A stretch of 64,000 bases of DNA from Fasciolopsis buskii (taxonomy: Eukaryota; Platyhelminthes; Trematoda; Plagiorchiida; Fasciolidae): positions 9,850-73,849 of the forward strand of contig LUCM01006546.1 in NCBI GenBank assembly GCA_008360955.1, read 5' to 3'. The notes under the pieces were generated by a model that saw only the letters and a list, made by a program, of their open reading frames with translations, was not told the DNA's origin and made no database searches. Position 1 is the first letter of the stretch, and the number at the start of each line of letters is the position of its first letter. Below are positions 1-10,484 of the stretch, piece by piece. The position numbers and the translations under genes are program-made.

Positions 1-3000
1 GCCAACAACGTGTCCTACAGCAAAACCAAACGTCAAGGATGCGCCTAACGACAGAATTACACGGAAACAACTTTCGGAACGAGACAGCATTCGAATGAGC
101 AGCAAATAAAAAGGCAGTTGTACTAAAACAGTGTAAAAACATCAGATCGGAGTCCAGACAAGTGGGAGAAAAATCACACATGCACAAATATCCGATAAAG
201 GTTGAGTTCGCTGGATAATCGAATTGGACACGCATTTATTCTATTCTTGTGGAGTGGAGTGGACTCAAATAAAATCCATGAAAAGATTTTTCTTATCTTC
301 CATGCATTTATTCCAGCAGAAAATGTCATTTGTGTCAGGTAGATGAGACTACTGGTGCATCCGTTTCTATGTGCATGGATTAGATTGTCCTTATCCATAG
401 ATATGCAAAATTTAGGGATATACTTCGTTTATTTCGCAATTTTTCCTTCAGGTTCACAGGAAAGTTATGAGGACGGTCACACTGCAGGCGTTGTGAAACC
501 TTGAACATGCCCAAACCACGATCTCGAATCTTTGGTAATTTCTTTGGCGACCAGTCCATTATGACAATGCAATCGTGACCATATATTCTCGGCCGGACCT
601 CTAGGGAGTAGAGCCATTTACATCAAGTAAACTTCACAACAAGCTGGGAATTCCTGCCTATCGATGGTCCTTACTGGTGAATTTGGGTGAGCGTGAAATC
701 ACTGATTGCTCAATGTTTTTCGGAACACCTAACGGAGCTAGGGTCTTCAAGACCCGAAATGTACTTCGAGCCAGAGATCAGAGCAACTACACTTTGCGGA
801 TTTAATTTTATGGGCTGATGAAAGAGAACAGTAGTAGGTTAGATTTGCTATAATCGATAGCTTCCAACCGCGGCCTCAAGAGCTACACGAATTCAAACAG
901 CTCCGCAACTTAGATCAACTTATTCTAGTCGGTTACATTTCGCCTATTATTGGGTTTGGTGCATGCCTTAGTTTTTGCTGGTCTTTTCACTTCTCGCATT
1001 TTGCCAGTGATATCGCCTTATATTTTGCAGGAAATTATGCATCACAAGCCAAAAGTACTTCTTGGTCAAGACTCTGCACATCTGATTCCTCACCAACTGA
1101 ATCCCCTTGACGACTTCTGGTCAAATGTTCTAATGTCAATTTTAACTGGACCGGTTGTTGTTGAGTCAGCAAAGTAGTGATTACTTAACTGCGTTGCACT
1201 TTTGAAAATAACTGATCACTTTCAGACATTACTTTCTTTGCAATCTGTTTCGACAATTCATCTGGGTTGTGTGAAATTGTTTGGTTGTTTTTGTTTCAGC
1301 GGAAATGATGTCCGGACTTTTTCGCTTTCCCCGGCACGTTCGACATTATTCGTTTCCGACATCTGCTTAATGCTCAGCAGTTCTGCTCTGGTTTTCCTCC
1401 TCACGTATTGTCAAATTAATGTAATTCCCGTGTCACGTTGCATATAGTATACTTCAATCATTCGATCATTGGTTTATATCTTTTCCATTCTGTCACCTGA
1501 GAAGGTTTGTCAACATTAGTTTTAGAATTCCAGTAAAGGCACTACCCGAGGTTGCATGCCGAAAGTTTCCAATGAGGCATTCTGCTCTTCCGTCTCTTTT
1601 TCTTTCTCTTTCTTCTTTGTTTTCTCATTTTCTCGACGCTTTTCTTGTTTTTTTATTTTTTAACACTAAGGTTACAATCCGATAACTTCTTCATGCACAC
1701 TCGTTTTGGTTGATGATCTCTTGTAACCACTAGACGCACATTGGGAGTAATTGAATGTAAATGGATTACAAATGAATTGTTTTCTACTGAAGCCCACTGT
1801 CCATTACTCAACACACCGAGTAGTCCGTACTTTCAAGCACCATTTTCTCAATAAATAGAAAAACCTTTATTCTCCATCCGCATGTATGCTACTGTTTTTC
1901 ATTCAACAGCTGTCAGTTTTTGTTCCGATAAGAAAACTGGCTCAATTTTAATTATTTTTCTGCATTTCTAATCGGATGTAATTGGAAAGTCGAGAATGCA
2001 CTGCCACCAAGTTTCATTGTTTCACTTTCTTAGAGGTGATAGCACGTGTCAGACACGTGAAGGATTGTGTAATGCTGTACAAGAGTCATTATTGATAGTG
2101 GCTGGCAAAATTTCACGTTGTCTTTGAAGTCGATCCGTAGTTGCGTGGGATGACGAAGACTGGGGAGAATGAAATTAAGACGATACTTAAGCAAAAGCGA
2201 CGTTACGCTACAGAAGTTTACAGAAGGGTCGAATAATGAGCATTCTATTATTGATGTAGACTGGAAGCAGCTGGGAAAAACAACACACTCGAGCTTTGGA
2301 TTCCTCACAATCTCACCACATGTTTTGTTCTCTGTAAAACTTTACGACTGCTGGGACATTCAATTCAACTAAGGTTGCAGATCAGCACTTTATCTTGTCT
2401 ATTTACAAAGCTTTCTATGAACAAGAAATAAAAACTGCTCTCCGAAGGATGCGGCAGATTGCGCAGAAAATGGGCAAAATATCGCGAGTGTTTTCCCTTT
2501 TCTAGACAAATTTACTTCCCAAAAACGAATGGGTCCTGGCTGTTTCAACCGTCTTAATAGTGTCCAAAACACTCCTTTGAGCAAACTGTGATCTGGAGAC
2601 CTCCTACAGCCGATTAGATATTGATCAGCCTAAACAAAAAGAGTTTTGCTTGCATGAGATGTAGCTCGCAGCAGTATGAGCAAAACCGATGAACTTTTTC
2701 GCAGTCAAGTCAGCTCACCATTGCCAGGGGTCGTTAACGGCCCCCGACCTTTAAGAGAGGGAGAAAGAGTGAGTGATAAAACAAATGTTAAGCTAGGGAT
2801 TTGGAAAGGCTGTTTAGTTGTGGTCGTAGAAACAACAATGGGAGATGGGCATTCGAACTGATGATCATTTATTCCCGTTATCAAAGTTTGATATTTGATA
2901 ACGCTCTCTTACTCTCATGGCCACCTCGGAAGACAAGTAAATTTGTGTCACTAAGCACTAGTGAGTAACGATTTGCAGAAGACCACACCATGTATTTCGT

Positions 3001-6000
3001 GATAGAAAATTTGGATTCTTATCAAAGTGATGTTGTGTTCAGTGTCTTGGAAAAATGTGATATTTCGTGGCGAATAAGATACGTATTTATTGCACTTTAA
3101 ACTGGCTTATATGACCACGTTTAGAAACAGCTGTGTAACGATTCACTTTTGCAATCGATTTATTTTGCTGCGTGTATAGTCTCTTGGAGATACGATTTGC
3201 GATACGGAACCACATACAACGAGCGTCAAATGTGAATAGCCTAAATTCTAGAATGAGCAAGATCGGCAGCTTTTATCGTTGTTCAAATTCGCGTGATTGA
3301 TCATTCTTACCAGAAAGCCAGCTTAGTACTTCAGATATGGCTAATGGCGATGCGACTAACAAAGTCACCAGTAAATATCATGTCACGTCAAAGCTTTACA
3401 CAATGCCTACACGGTAGTGATTGTTGTCGTGACAGGTTTGATCATCCAAATACAACCCTAATTTGTCGATTCTAAAGCACGTCATCAAGACTAACAACTT
3501 TTGGATATACCAAAACGTTGAAAGTCACACACACCGAAAGGAATTTAAACACCCTCTTGATGGAGTAGCACCATTCATTACCTGATTTTTCTAGTGGAGT
3601 AAGTAAAGTATTATGTCACGTGGATAGGCTTTATATTTGATGGTTCCATTTCAGAATCGGGTATTAAGTTCTCTGTGCTCGAACAACCCAATAATAATAA
3701 GATTCCGTTTAATTCATCTCATTTTTTAGTATTCCCCTACCATTTTGTATTTCATTCTCTTACATGTCTATCCGACTTACATTCGCATCGACAGACCCCC
3801 TAGAAACCGCCTTGCGTAAACTGAAGGCGGGCGAACACTTCCAAGGTTTTTAACTGTTGCGCATCACTGATTCCAGTCGTATTATTACATGATGACCTTG
3901 AGAATGGCAAGTGGCGAAAGTCAATGTTGCACGTTAATCGCCGTTGCCTCCCATTTAAAGAGACGTTTAGATATTGACAAAAGACTATTCAAAGTGAATT
4001 TGTAAGTAAAGAGACGTATTATCAAATGTAAACTACAGAAACGGGCGTTGATGTAATACTTTACCGATAAACGTGGTTTTTCTGGGAAAAATTGCACATG
4101 TAATTAGTCATTTGTATTAGTAAAAAATTTCGTATCTCATGGAGATTTATCGATACATTCCGTTGCTCCGTGTTCGACGCAACAGTTCTTTTGGATACAT
4201 TTACGATGGTCCGATAAATGTCCAAATACTAATGCGGACCGTGTTAGTCTTCCAATTCAGCCTGAAACTCAATTTTATCTTGTATTCCAAAAATATATTG
4301 TGCACGAAGAGTTCAAAAGAAAACGGATTATAATCTTCTGAGTTGTGGGCTACAACGCAATCCCAGCAGAAGTGCAGAAGACAGCGATTCTGTCTCGTCG
4401 TGAGACGGATGAACGCAGTTTTAGATGTTTTACCTACTCATTTTCCGAGTTACTTACCTGCGAACGTTGTCTACTGCCATAACTTATCTGGGATATTCAT
4501 ACGGAGGCTGGGTTTCAGTAGGAAAATGACTTCTGGCAGGTCCCTACAGTTCCGCTAATTTGTCGCAATCAACCAATTTTGAGGGGTGAGTAGTCTCCAA
4601 GCTCATTAGTCGATCTCTTTTAGTATCTCGAGTTAATTCTTCCTTCTCCAGCCTTCATTTTGACCAGTGCCCTCACTCGCTAAATAATGCGTCAAGATAA
4701 ACAAAACCCCTCGAATCGTGTTTTCCAACTAGACTGAGTGAAGGCTGCTAGATTCATTGTTGACCAAAGTTCAGACGACAACCCACGCACTTGGCCCCCA
4801 AAGGATATACCATCATTACTTTTTACACCAACTAGTATCGGTACATGCGCTTATTGTTCCTCTGTTCCTGGTTTTTTTCACCTATTCGATCTAAAAATTC
4901 CCATAAAATTGTCACTCGTGTCCCGGAGTCAAGGCAACCGTTCTATGCTATTCTCCTTAAGCCAATCAGTTTACATGAAAGATTCTTCTACTTCTTGTTG
5001 CTTACTCAGTTCACTTATTCTTCTTGAGGTTTTGTGTAGTTCATCTGCATGTCCAAAAGTGCATCATATTTAAATTTTTATGGCATTGTTAGTGCAAGAG
5101 TGCAGCGGAAGGGCGCGTTCAATGGCCTCCAGGGAATATGAGTAGACAACGAGTACTGAAGCCTGGAAGTCTAAATGGATCAAGAGAGATACCGAACCGG
5201 GAGACGGTTAATGGTCGTTTATTGCTATCGAGTGACGGTTTTCAAGCAACATTCCTGCAACACTGCATTGCCACTGAGGACGGGAAATGTTAGCTAATTA
5301 TTTCTTAGCACCTGGAACAGTGTGATTTCCAACATTAGAAGGAACATAACACAGCTAGGTTGAAACAACAAAGAAAAAAAAAGAGAAACCAAATCCTTTG
5401 AAATGCCTTAGAGACATGACATAAGATCACTTGTAGAGAATAAGACGACAAGATGTTCACGCTCTTTACAGTGACTATGATGGTTGTGAATGGAAAAACA
5501 GGGATGTTATCAATTGATCCATGAACTAAGCAGTCCGTTCTGATTAGAAATCGGTATTTACTGGAATACAACAAGAGCGTCGAATGGGTCAATTTGGTGA
5601 TTTGTTGGAATCATTAGGGGCAAAGGCGTTGATTAGAGATTATCGGCCCGCGTATTAGGCAATAACGTGAAGACATTTGTGACAGGGTCATTTTAATACG
5701 CTTGTGCATTGCATACTGCATTTCACACACTTCAAAACGAGATTTCGCCAAATCAATCGGGAGGCGATTTCGGGTGGTGGAAGCAATTCCAAATAATTCC
5801 AATGTAATGCCTTCAGATGGCTTCAAAAGGAAATCAGTAAACTGTTTTCGTGTGGGTAGGAATTGCTTTCGATTTATCCTTTTCTGTATGTTCATTCGCA
5901 GACTTCATGGTTCCGCATTACTTTCAACTTCGGATACCCCATTTTAATCGTTTTGATTCATTTTTAGTAACAAAGTGATAGCTACCAACTTTACAGCTAA

Positions 6001-6260
6001 GTGACCCCGGCCCACAGCTTTTAGAAAAGTGTCCTTGTGACTACTTCTTAATTCCTAACTTTCTAGAAGGGCCGCATTTATCTACTGGAGATCTCTGTCG
6101 CCTTCGCGAAACTGCTTGTCAGTGTTGGTTTGATTAGGTCAAAAGAGAAGTGATAGAATATCTACCCAGTAAGCATCCGATGCACATGTCTATTTTACTT
6201 TTACCAACTATCAACGTGAAAAAGCCAATGAGTGCAAAAATCGCATAATTTTGAAATTGC
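1..6260. other. Unassigned AT-rich stretch
   Basis: I recognise no gene or mobile element here. The open frames are short (under 115 codons) and match no family I know. One minus-strand frame at 5614-5895 reads like ordinary protein (93 codons) but has no recognisable motif or clear splice sites. A small perfect palindrome, CACGTGT-CAG-ACACGTG, sits at 2043-2059. Pyrimidine-rich DNA lies near 1580-1660. Confidence 0.5.
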
Positions 6261-6269
6261 TTGACCGTC

Positions 6270-6457
6270 GCAACAATCCGAGGTAACAGTTGACACCAAA
6301 AACTATGACGGACAAATACTTCCGCCTGCTGCCCTCGTGCTTCTCGCACGGGGAGAGGTAAGTTCAGCAACTCTAATATCTCTATGGCTATTTTCAGATA
6401 TCCTTACCGGATTTTCAAAGCACCTTTAGTGCGGCCCCAACGTCCAACTCACCTTGA
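6270..6457 (+). CDS. Candidate exon pair split by a 40-nt intron; product unknown
   Basis: An open frame ending in LPPAALVLLARGE runs into a strong donor (GAG|GTAAGT, GT at 6358). Forty bases later comes a pyrimidine-rich acceptor (CTATTTTCAG, ending 6397). Joining the two in phase 0 keeps the frame open, giving ISLPDFQSTFSAAPTSNSP and then a TGA near 6456. Introns of about 30-40 nt are known in flatworm genes. I do not recognise the product, no upstream exon was found, and a donor and acceptor this close could occur by chance. The start given is only the region where the frame is open. Confidence 0.2.
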
Positions 6458-6459
6458 AG

Positions 6460-7545
6460 AAACCATGGAAGTACTGTACACCTGCGTTGTTGTTCTTATG
6501 AGTTATAAATATCTGATCATTTGGCCAACATGGATCTATAGCGTCCAAAATCTACTAAGCAATAGGGCAGCTATGTCATGTTGTATTGACTTTCGATAGT
6601 CCATAGAGTCTGCTCGTAAATAAGATGAAAACAACGTCACGAATACGCACAATTCTCAACAGAACCAAGACGACCTGCTGAAGAAGCATGAAGTTTTGTT
6701 TTTATGCAAACCGGCAGAAAATCTGATGGTAATCCCTGATAATAAACGAGGAATGGGTGTTCTAAACAACACCAGTTCGGACCCATCATGAAAATGCTGT
6801 GCGTAGAACAGATAATTTCAAATCAGCTACAGGGATTTCTGTTTTGATTGAGCACCGTGAATACGGAAAAGTAAGAGCTGTCAGTACTACTGTTTTCCTG
6901 GATGTTTGTCATGTTTGAGAGTTTGTTCCACGCAGAGTGATGCGTCATTTCAAAGGCCCATTTGCTGCAACCGAGTACTGTGGACTACATAATTTTAATA
7001 TGGGAATGGATAAAAGTGTAACGATTTCGCTTTATCACTTGTTTTGCGAAAAATTTCTCATCAACCTAGGCCACAAAGCCACCAAATCAAACCGAAAGCA
7101 TCGGTGAATCAGTATGATTGAGTCTCAGGTCAGATTTAAATTCACCTGAGTGAGTAGTAAATTGTCCTGTGCTCCTATCTGCGATGGATTTTGGATCAGT
7201 GGAATATTCTTTGGATTTTCATGATGTGAAGCAGATTTTTCACTGCAATACGTATGCCTAATATAGGACGAAGATTACGATTGCACGAAGGCTTCCGGCC
7301 AAAATTTCCGAAAGTATTCTGATCAGCATTTTCTCCGACCAATGAATCTGTTAACGCGGGGCGGTGGCATGTCCTTCAGGGCCACCACCTCCACTAGACT
7401 GCGTTTTATATCTAATTTGCAAAACTCTACCTGTTGGCAAGCTTTACTCCGAAATCTGGTGAATGATTGGATACGGCAAATTGCTCGACGAATCCGGCAT
7501 ACCGGCTGACCTAGTTGGACCAATCTGCCAATCCGCGCATGGAAT
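6460..7545. other. Unassigned stretch upstream of the EGLN-like gene
   Basis: No mobile element or coding exon is recognisable. It leads into the presumed 5' flank of the hydroxylase gene. A GT-rich patch follows at about 7550-7590. Confidence 0.4.
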
Positions 7546-7678
7546 CACGTGTGTTTGCTTGTACATGTGTGTCTTTACTTTTAACTGTATCTGCGAGGGT
7601 GGTCATGTGTGCTACCAATCTGCTTTCGGCATCCGGTCGGTAAAGCCATCTGCGGCAGTCGAGCCTTGAATGCACGTG
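7546..7678. promoter_or_regulatory. Two CACGTG boxes in the 5' flank of the EGLN-like gene
   Basis: CACGTG occurs at 7546-7551 and 7673-7678, about 250 and 120 bases before the ATG. The palindrome contains ACGTG on both strands. ACGTG is the core of the hypoxia response element (RCGTG) and CACGTG is also a general E-box for bHLH factors. Vertebrate EGLN genes are known HIF targets, so a feedback site is plausible. No transcription start is known here, and function is inference. Confidence 0.25.
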
Positions 7679-7795
7679 GTTTCTCGCGTCGTGTGTAATG
7701 TGTTCGTATGGAGCTGAAATTTGCCTGCCCTATCAAGCAAACAGTATGGATGAACTCACGGTTACATAGATTACCAGTGCTATACAAATCCCATT

Positions 7796-9151
7796 ATGCA
7801 GTCAAATGCCAAAATGGCTTTTAAAACGACCGATTCTACCTATGACGCACATTTCACTGCTGTACCATGTGATACGCACACAAATTGTAGATCGGAACCC
7901 GCGCGCACCAGTAGTTCCGATGTACAAACTGAACTGACTCGCATTTCATGTTACCTTGCTGGTGAAATCGAAGTACCGGATGGTGTTCCAAGCTGGAATA
8001 TATTGCAGGGCTTAGATTCCCCAGTAAGACTTCTGAATTGCTCCGGCAAACAATCTGTAACTCAAGGATCGGACAGTACCGAAACACATCCGAAGCAACG
8101 TGCTCGAGCGGGGAAGAGGAAACTAGAACAGGTGAACTGCATGAATAAACAAACATGCCAGAGACTTGATATTGAAGTTCCACTAGATTGGAATTCTTGT
8201 TATTCGCGGTTATGGGACCACGTGACAAAACACTCGATTGTCAATGAGTTTCTCCACCGTGAACCGTTTACAAAACGCCTGCAACGAATTGCCGAATTGG
8301 CCAGGAAGGGTCTACAGGAACGTGGTTTTTTCACTATGAAAAATTTTCTGGGTCCCGAACATGCTACGCAAATTTGTCAGTGGGCTTGGAATCGTAGACG
8401 AAAACAGCCGCATTTATTTCGTCCCGGTAAGCTATCATTAAACGAATCAACTTCAACCGAGATAAGGCGAGATTTGGTTGCATGGATCCACCCTGAAATT
8501 CCACCGCCAACACATCCTGGCGATTCCGAGAAGAATGCTCTGGTTCCTTATGTCCAGTTACTTTTCTTGTATATTGATGCCATTGTACGATCTTTAAGTG
8601 ATTGCGTTCAAAATCGTCATGGTGAATGGGCTGTGATCAGCGGCAAAAGTTGGGCAAATATTTCATCACACGTCAAACAGTCAGATACAAGCAAAAGGCC
8701 CGTGGGTTATGTGGCACACTACGACAATCCCGATGGCCTGTGTGATGGACGCATTCTAACTGCCATGTATTATTTGAACCCGAATTGGGAACGTGAATGG
8801 GGCGGCCAAATTGTAATTTGGCCTAGACGGCCCAGAACGTCTCCTCGACAGTCTATGTGCTCGCTAACCCCCGGTTTGTGTAGTATTATCAGCAACACCG
8901 GAAACGGCACCACCACCGGCAGAGGAGGCAACAATGACGACGACAACAACAGTGACCAGAATCAGTTTAAACCATTGGCTATTTTGCCCAACTTAGACCG
9001 GTTTGTCCTATTCTATGCGGACCAGCGAATCCTGCACTGTGTTCAACCTGTTCTGGACTGCTCACCGCAAAATGAGCGCCTTGCAATTGGCATTTGGTAC
9101 TTTGATCGTCATGAACGTGAGGAATATCTTCGTTCTCAGGTTACTCATTGA
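7796..9151 (+). CDS. HIF prolyl hydroxylase, EGLN/PHD-like (single exon)
   Basis: This is a 451-residue 2-oxoglutarate/Fe(II) prolyl 4-hydroxylase of the EGLN (EGL-9/PHD) type. In animals these enzymes hydroxylate prolines of HIF-alpha with O2 and 2-oxoglutarate, marking it for VHL-dependent degradation. The catalytic part spans about residues 150-442: RRDLVAWI at 224-231, GYVAHYDNPDG at 304-314, YYLNPNW at 325-331, GGQIVIWP at 336-343, NLDRFVLFYADQRILHCVQP at 399-418 and GIWYFD at 432-437. The iron ligands are H308, D310 and H414, and R428 should bind 2-oxoglutarate. Residues 1-130 are polar and low in motifs, with a basic patch near 101-109 (possible nuclear signal), and show no MYND finger. 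A low-complexity insert rich in S, T, G, N and D occupies 344-392. The frame has no introns. M1 follows an in-frame TGA near 7751, but M7 (7814) has the better Kozak context (AAAATGG). Confidence 0.93.
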   Translation: MQSNAKMAFKTTDSTYDAHFTAVPCDTHTNCRSEPARTSSSDVQTELTRISCYLAGEIEVPDGVPSWNILQGLDSPVRLLNCSGKQSVTQGSDSTETHPKQRARAGKRKLEQVNCMNKQTCQRLDIEVPLDWNSCYSRLWDHVTKHSIVNEFLHREPFTKRLQRIAELARKGLQERGFFTMKNFLGPEHATQICQWAWNRRRKQPHLFRPGKLSLNESTSTEIRRDLVAWIHPEIPPPTHPGDSEKNALVPYVQLLFLYIDAIVRSLSDCVQNRHGEWAVISGKSWANISSHVKQSDTSKRPVGYVAHYDNPDGLCDGRILTAMYYLNPNWEREWGGQIVIWPRRPRTSPRQSMCSLTPGLCSIISNTGNGTTTGRGGNNDDDNNSDQNQFKPLAILPNLDRFVLFYADQRILHCVQPVLDCSPQNERLAIGIWYFDRHEREEYLRSQVTH

Positions 9152-9332
9152 TCACTTGTCAAAGTATTCTTGTATTCATCATAACTCGTCTGATTGCCTT
9201 GTTGTATTCATCCACTTACAACCGAATCCCTTATTATATTTGCTACGCCACGTATCGCTTCTCACTAAGCTGTAGAGTGTCATCGTTCCATTTCCCTGAC
9301 TTTTCATTGTGGTATTTCTTTGATTTTAATGA

Positions 9333-9343
9333 CATATATGTAC

Positions 9344-9375
<32 letters not shown>

Positions 9376-9376
9376 T
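9333..9376. repeat. TA-rich microsatellite
   Basis: Alternating TA/CATA units lie about 180 bases after the EGLN-like stop codon. The frames through it that read IYIYIY are repeat translation, not protein. Confidence 0.9.
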
Positions 9377-9689
9377 ATCTTTAGTTCATGAAATAGTTTG
9401 ACTCACCAGGACTGGGGATATATACGGAGTTAGAGGTTCTTGCCAGTCATCTGATACTAAAGGAAGTTTTATCGATCTCGTTAGGAGACAGAGCTTTGCT
9501 CTGCTTGGATGATTAATTGGACCTGATGAGTTTAGACTTTGACTGTTTGGATAACACATAAATCCGCGTAGCAGGTACTGAAGGCAGGTCGGCTGAAATT
9601 TGTGTTACGTGTTTGAAACACGTGAATTTTTCGGAATTTTATGGTGATTGGAAGAACTCTGATAAACAGTAAAGTCTTACATTTTGCCC

Positions 9690-10480
9690 CATTTGAAAAG
9701 ATCCATCAATTCAGTTTTGGTTTTTTTAACCATTAATCTTCTACCAATGTGTTCTGGTTTTGTTTGCTGCATCGTAGCATCATTCAACTAAAATTGAAAA
9801 GAATAGTGAGTAATAAAAGACAGACTACAGAATAGTAAGTTGAAGAACTGTATAGAAGAAAAAAGGTATCAAGTGCAAGGACGCCAATGGCTGCGGCACT
9901 GACCCACCGAGCACTGAGCCTATTGTCTGCAACCATTGATTCGCAGGATCTTTTGAATGCCAACTCGGTTGCCTAAAATCGTTTACACGAGTCAACCCAT
10001 TGGTTAAAGCTTCCACACATTTTACTCATGTCGTCGATTGGCAATCCCAACCTTCCTCCTCTTATCATCTGCCTCGAAGAACAGTGTACAACGAGGTAAA
10101 CATACTGTGCGCATGCGCAAAACATGTCTCAACTACGTTAGTCTATTCTGATTTAGCGCCTCTTCTCATGACTGAACCTTATGACCCAGTAACTAACGCC
10201 TTACTTCTGAGTCACTCACAAAATACTCCCGCCATATTCTACCGATTCAAAGAACACAGAGGTGTTCAAACACCAAAGATCTTCCCACCTGTTTTGCTCC
10301 GAGCAGCCATGGTTGCGGGCGGCAGAGCAATACCGACCACAATGCTGCCGTGTACACTCGACCTCTGATCGATATCCGGATGTCACGCCGATGCCACAGG
10401 TACTTCAAATTAGCCAATACCAGTGGGGCCCTCTGTACGTGCGGGAATTCCGGATTTTTGCAGCATGCTCATGAGGGAAC
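9690..10480 (-). mobile_element. RTE-like LINE fragment: C-terminal RT region and 3' UTR
   Basis: On the minus strand the frame reads LANLKYLWHRRDIRISIRGR then VYTAALWSVLL (about 10420-10330), the conserved region after the reverse transcriptase core of RTE-type LINEs. It continues through a stop to IGRIWREYFVSDSEVRR. The terminal part follows near 10010-9920 as LTRVNDFRQPSWHSKDPANQ then WLQTI, matching the family's usual GWGPRD..NQWLETL region. Stops and frameshifts mark it as dead. The 3' UTR block CAAAACCAGAACACATTGGT (complement of 9743-9762) also occurs near 33192 and 48355. AATAAA at 9812-9817 lies inside this fragment, so it is weak evidence for a poly(A) site of the upstream gene. Confidence 0.75.
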
Positions 10481-10484
10481 CCAC

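Noticed and set aside
7463..7669. Upstream frame as a first exon (MYND finger) of the hydroxylase gene
   Set aside because: It has a few cysteines from GT-rich DNA but not the MYND spacing, and no donor site joins it to the gene.
9530..9560. CCTGATGAG as a hammerhead core near 9530
   Set aside because: No GAAA after a stem II hairpin and no complementary stem I. The same holds for CTGATGAG at 28371.
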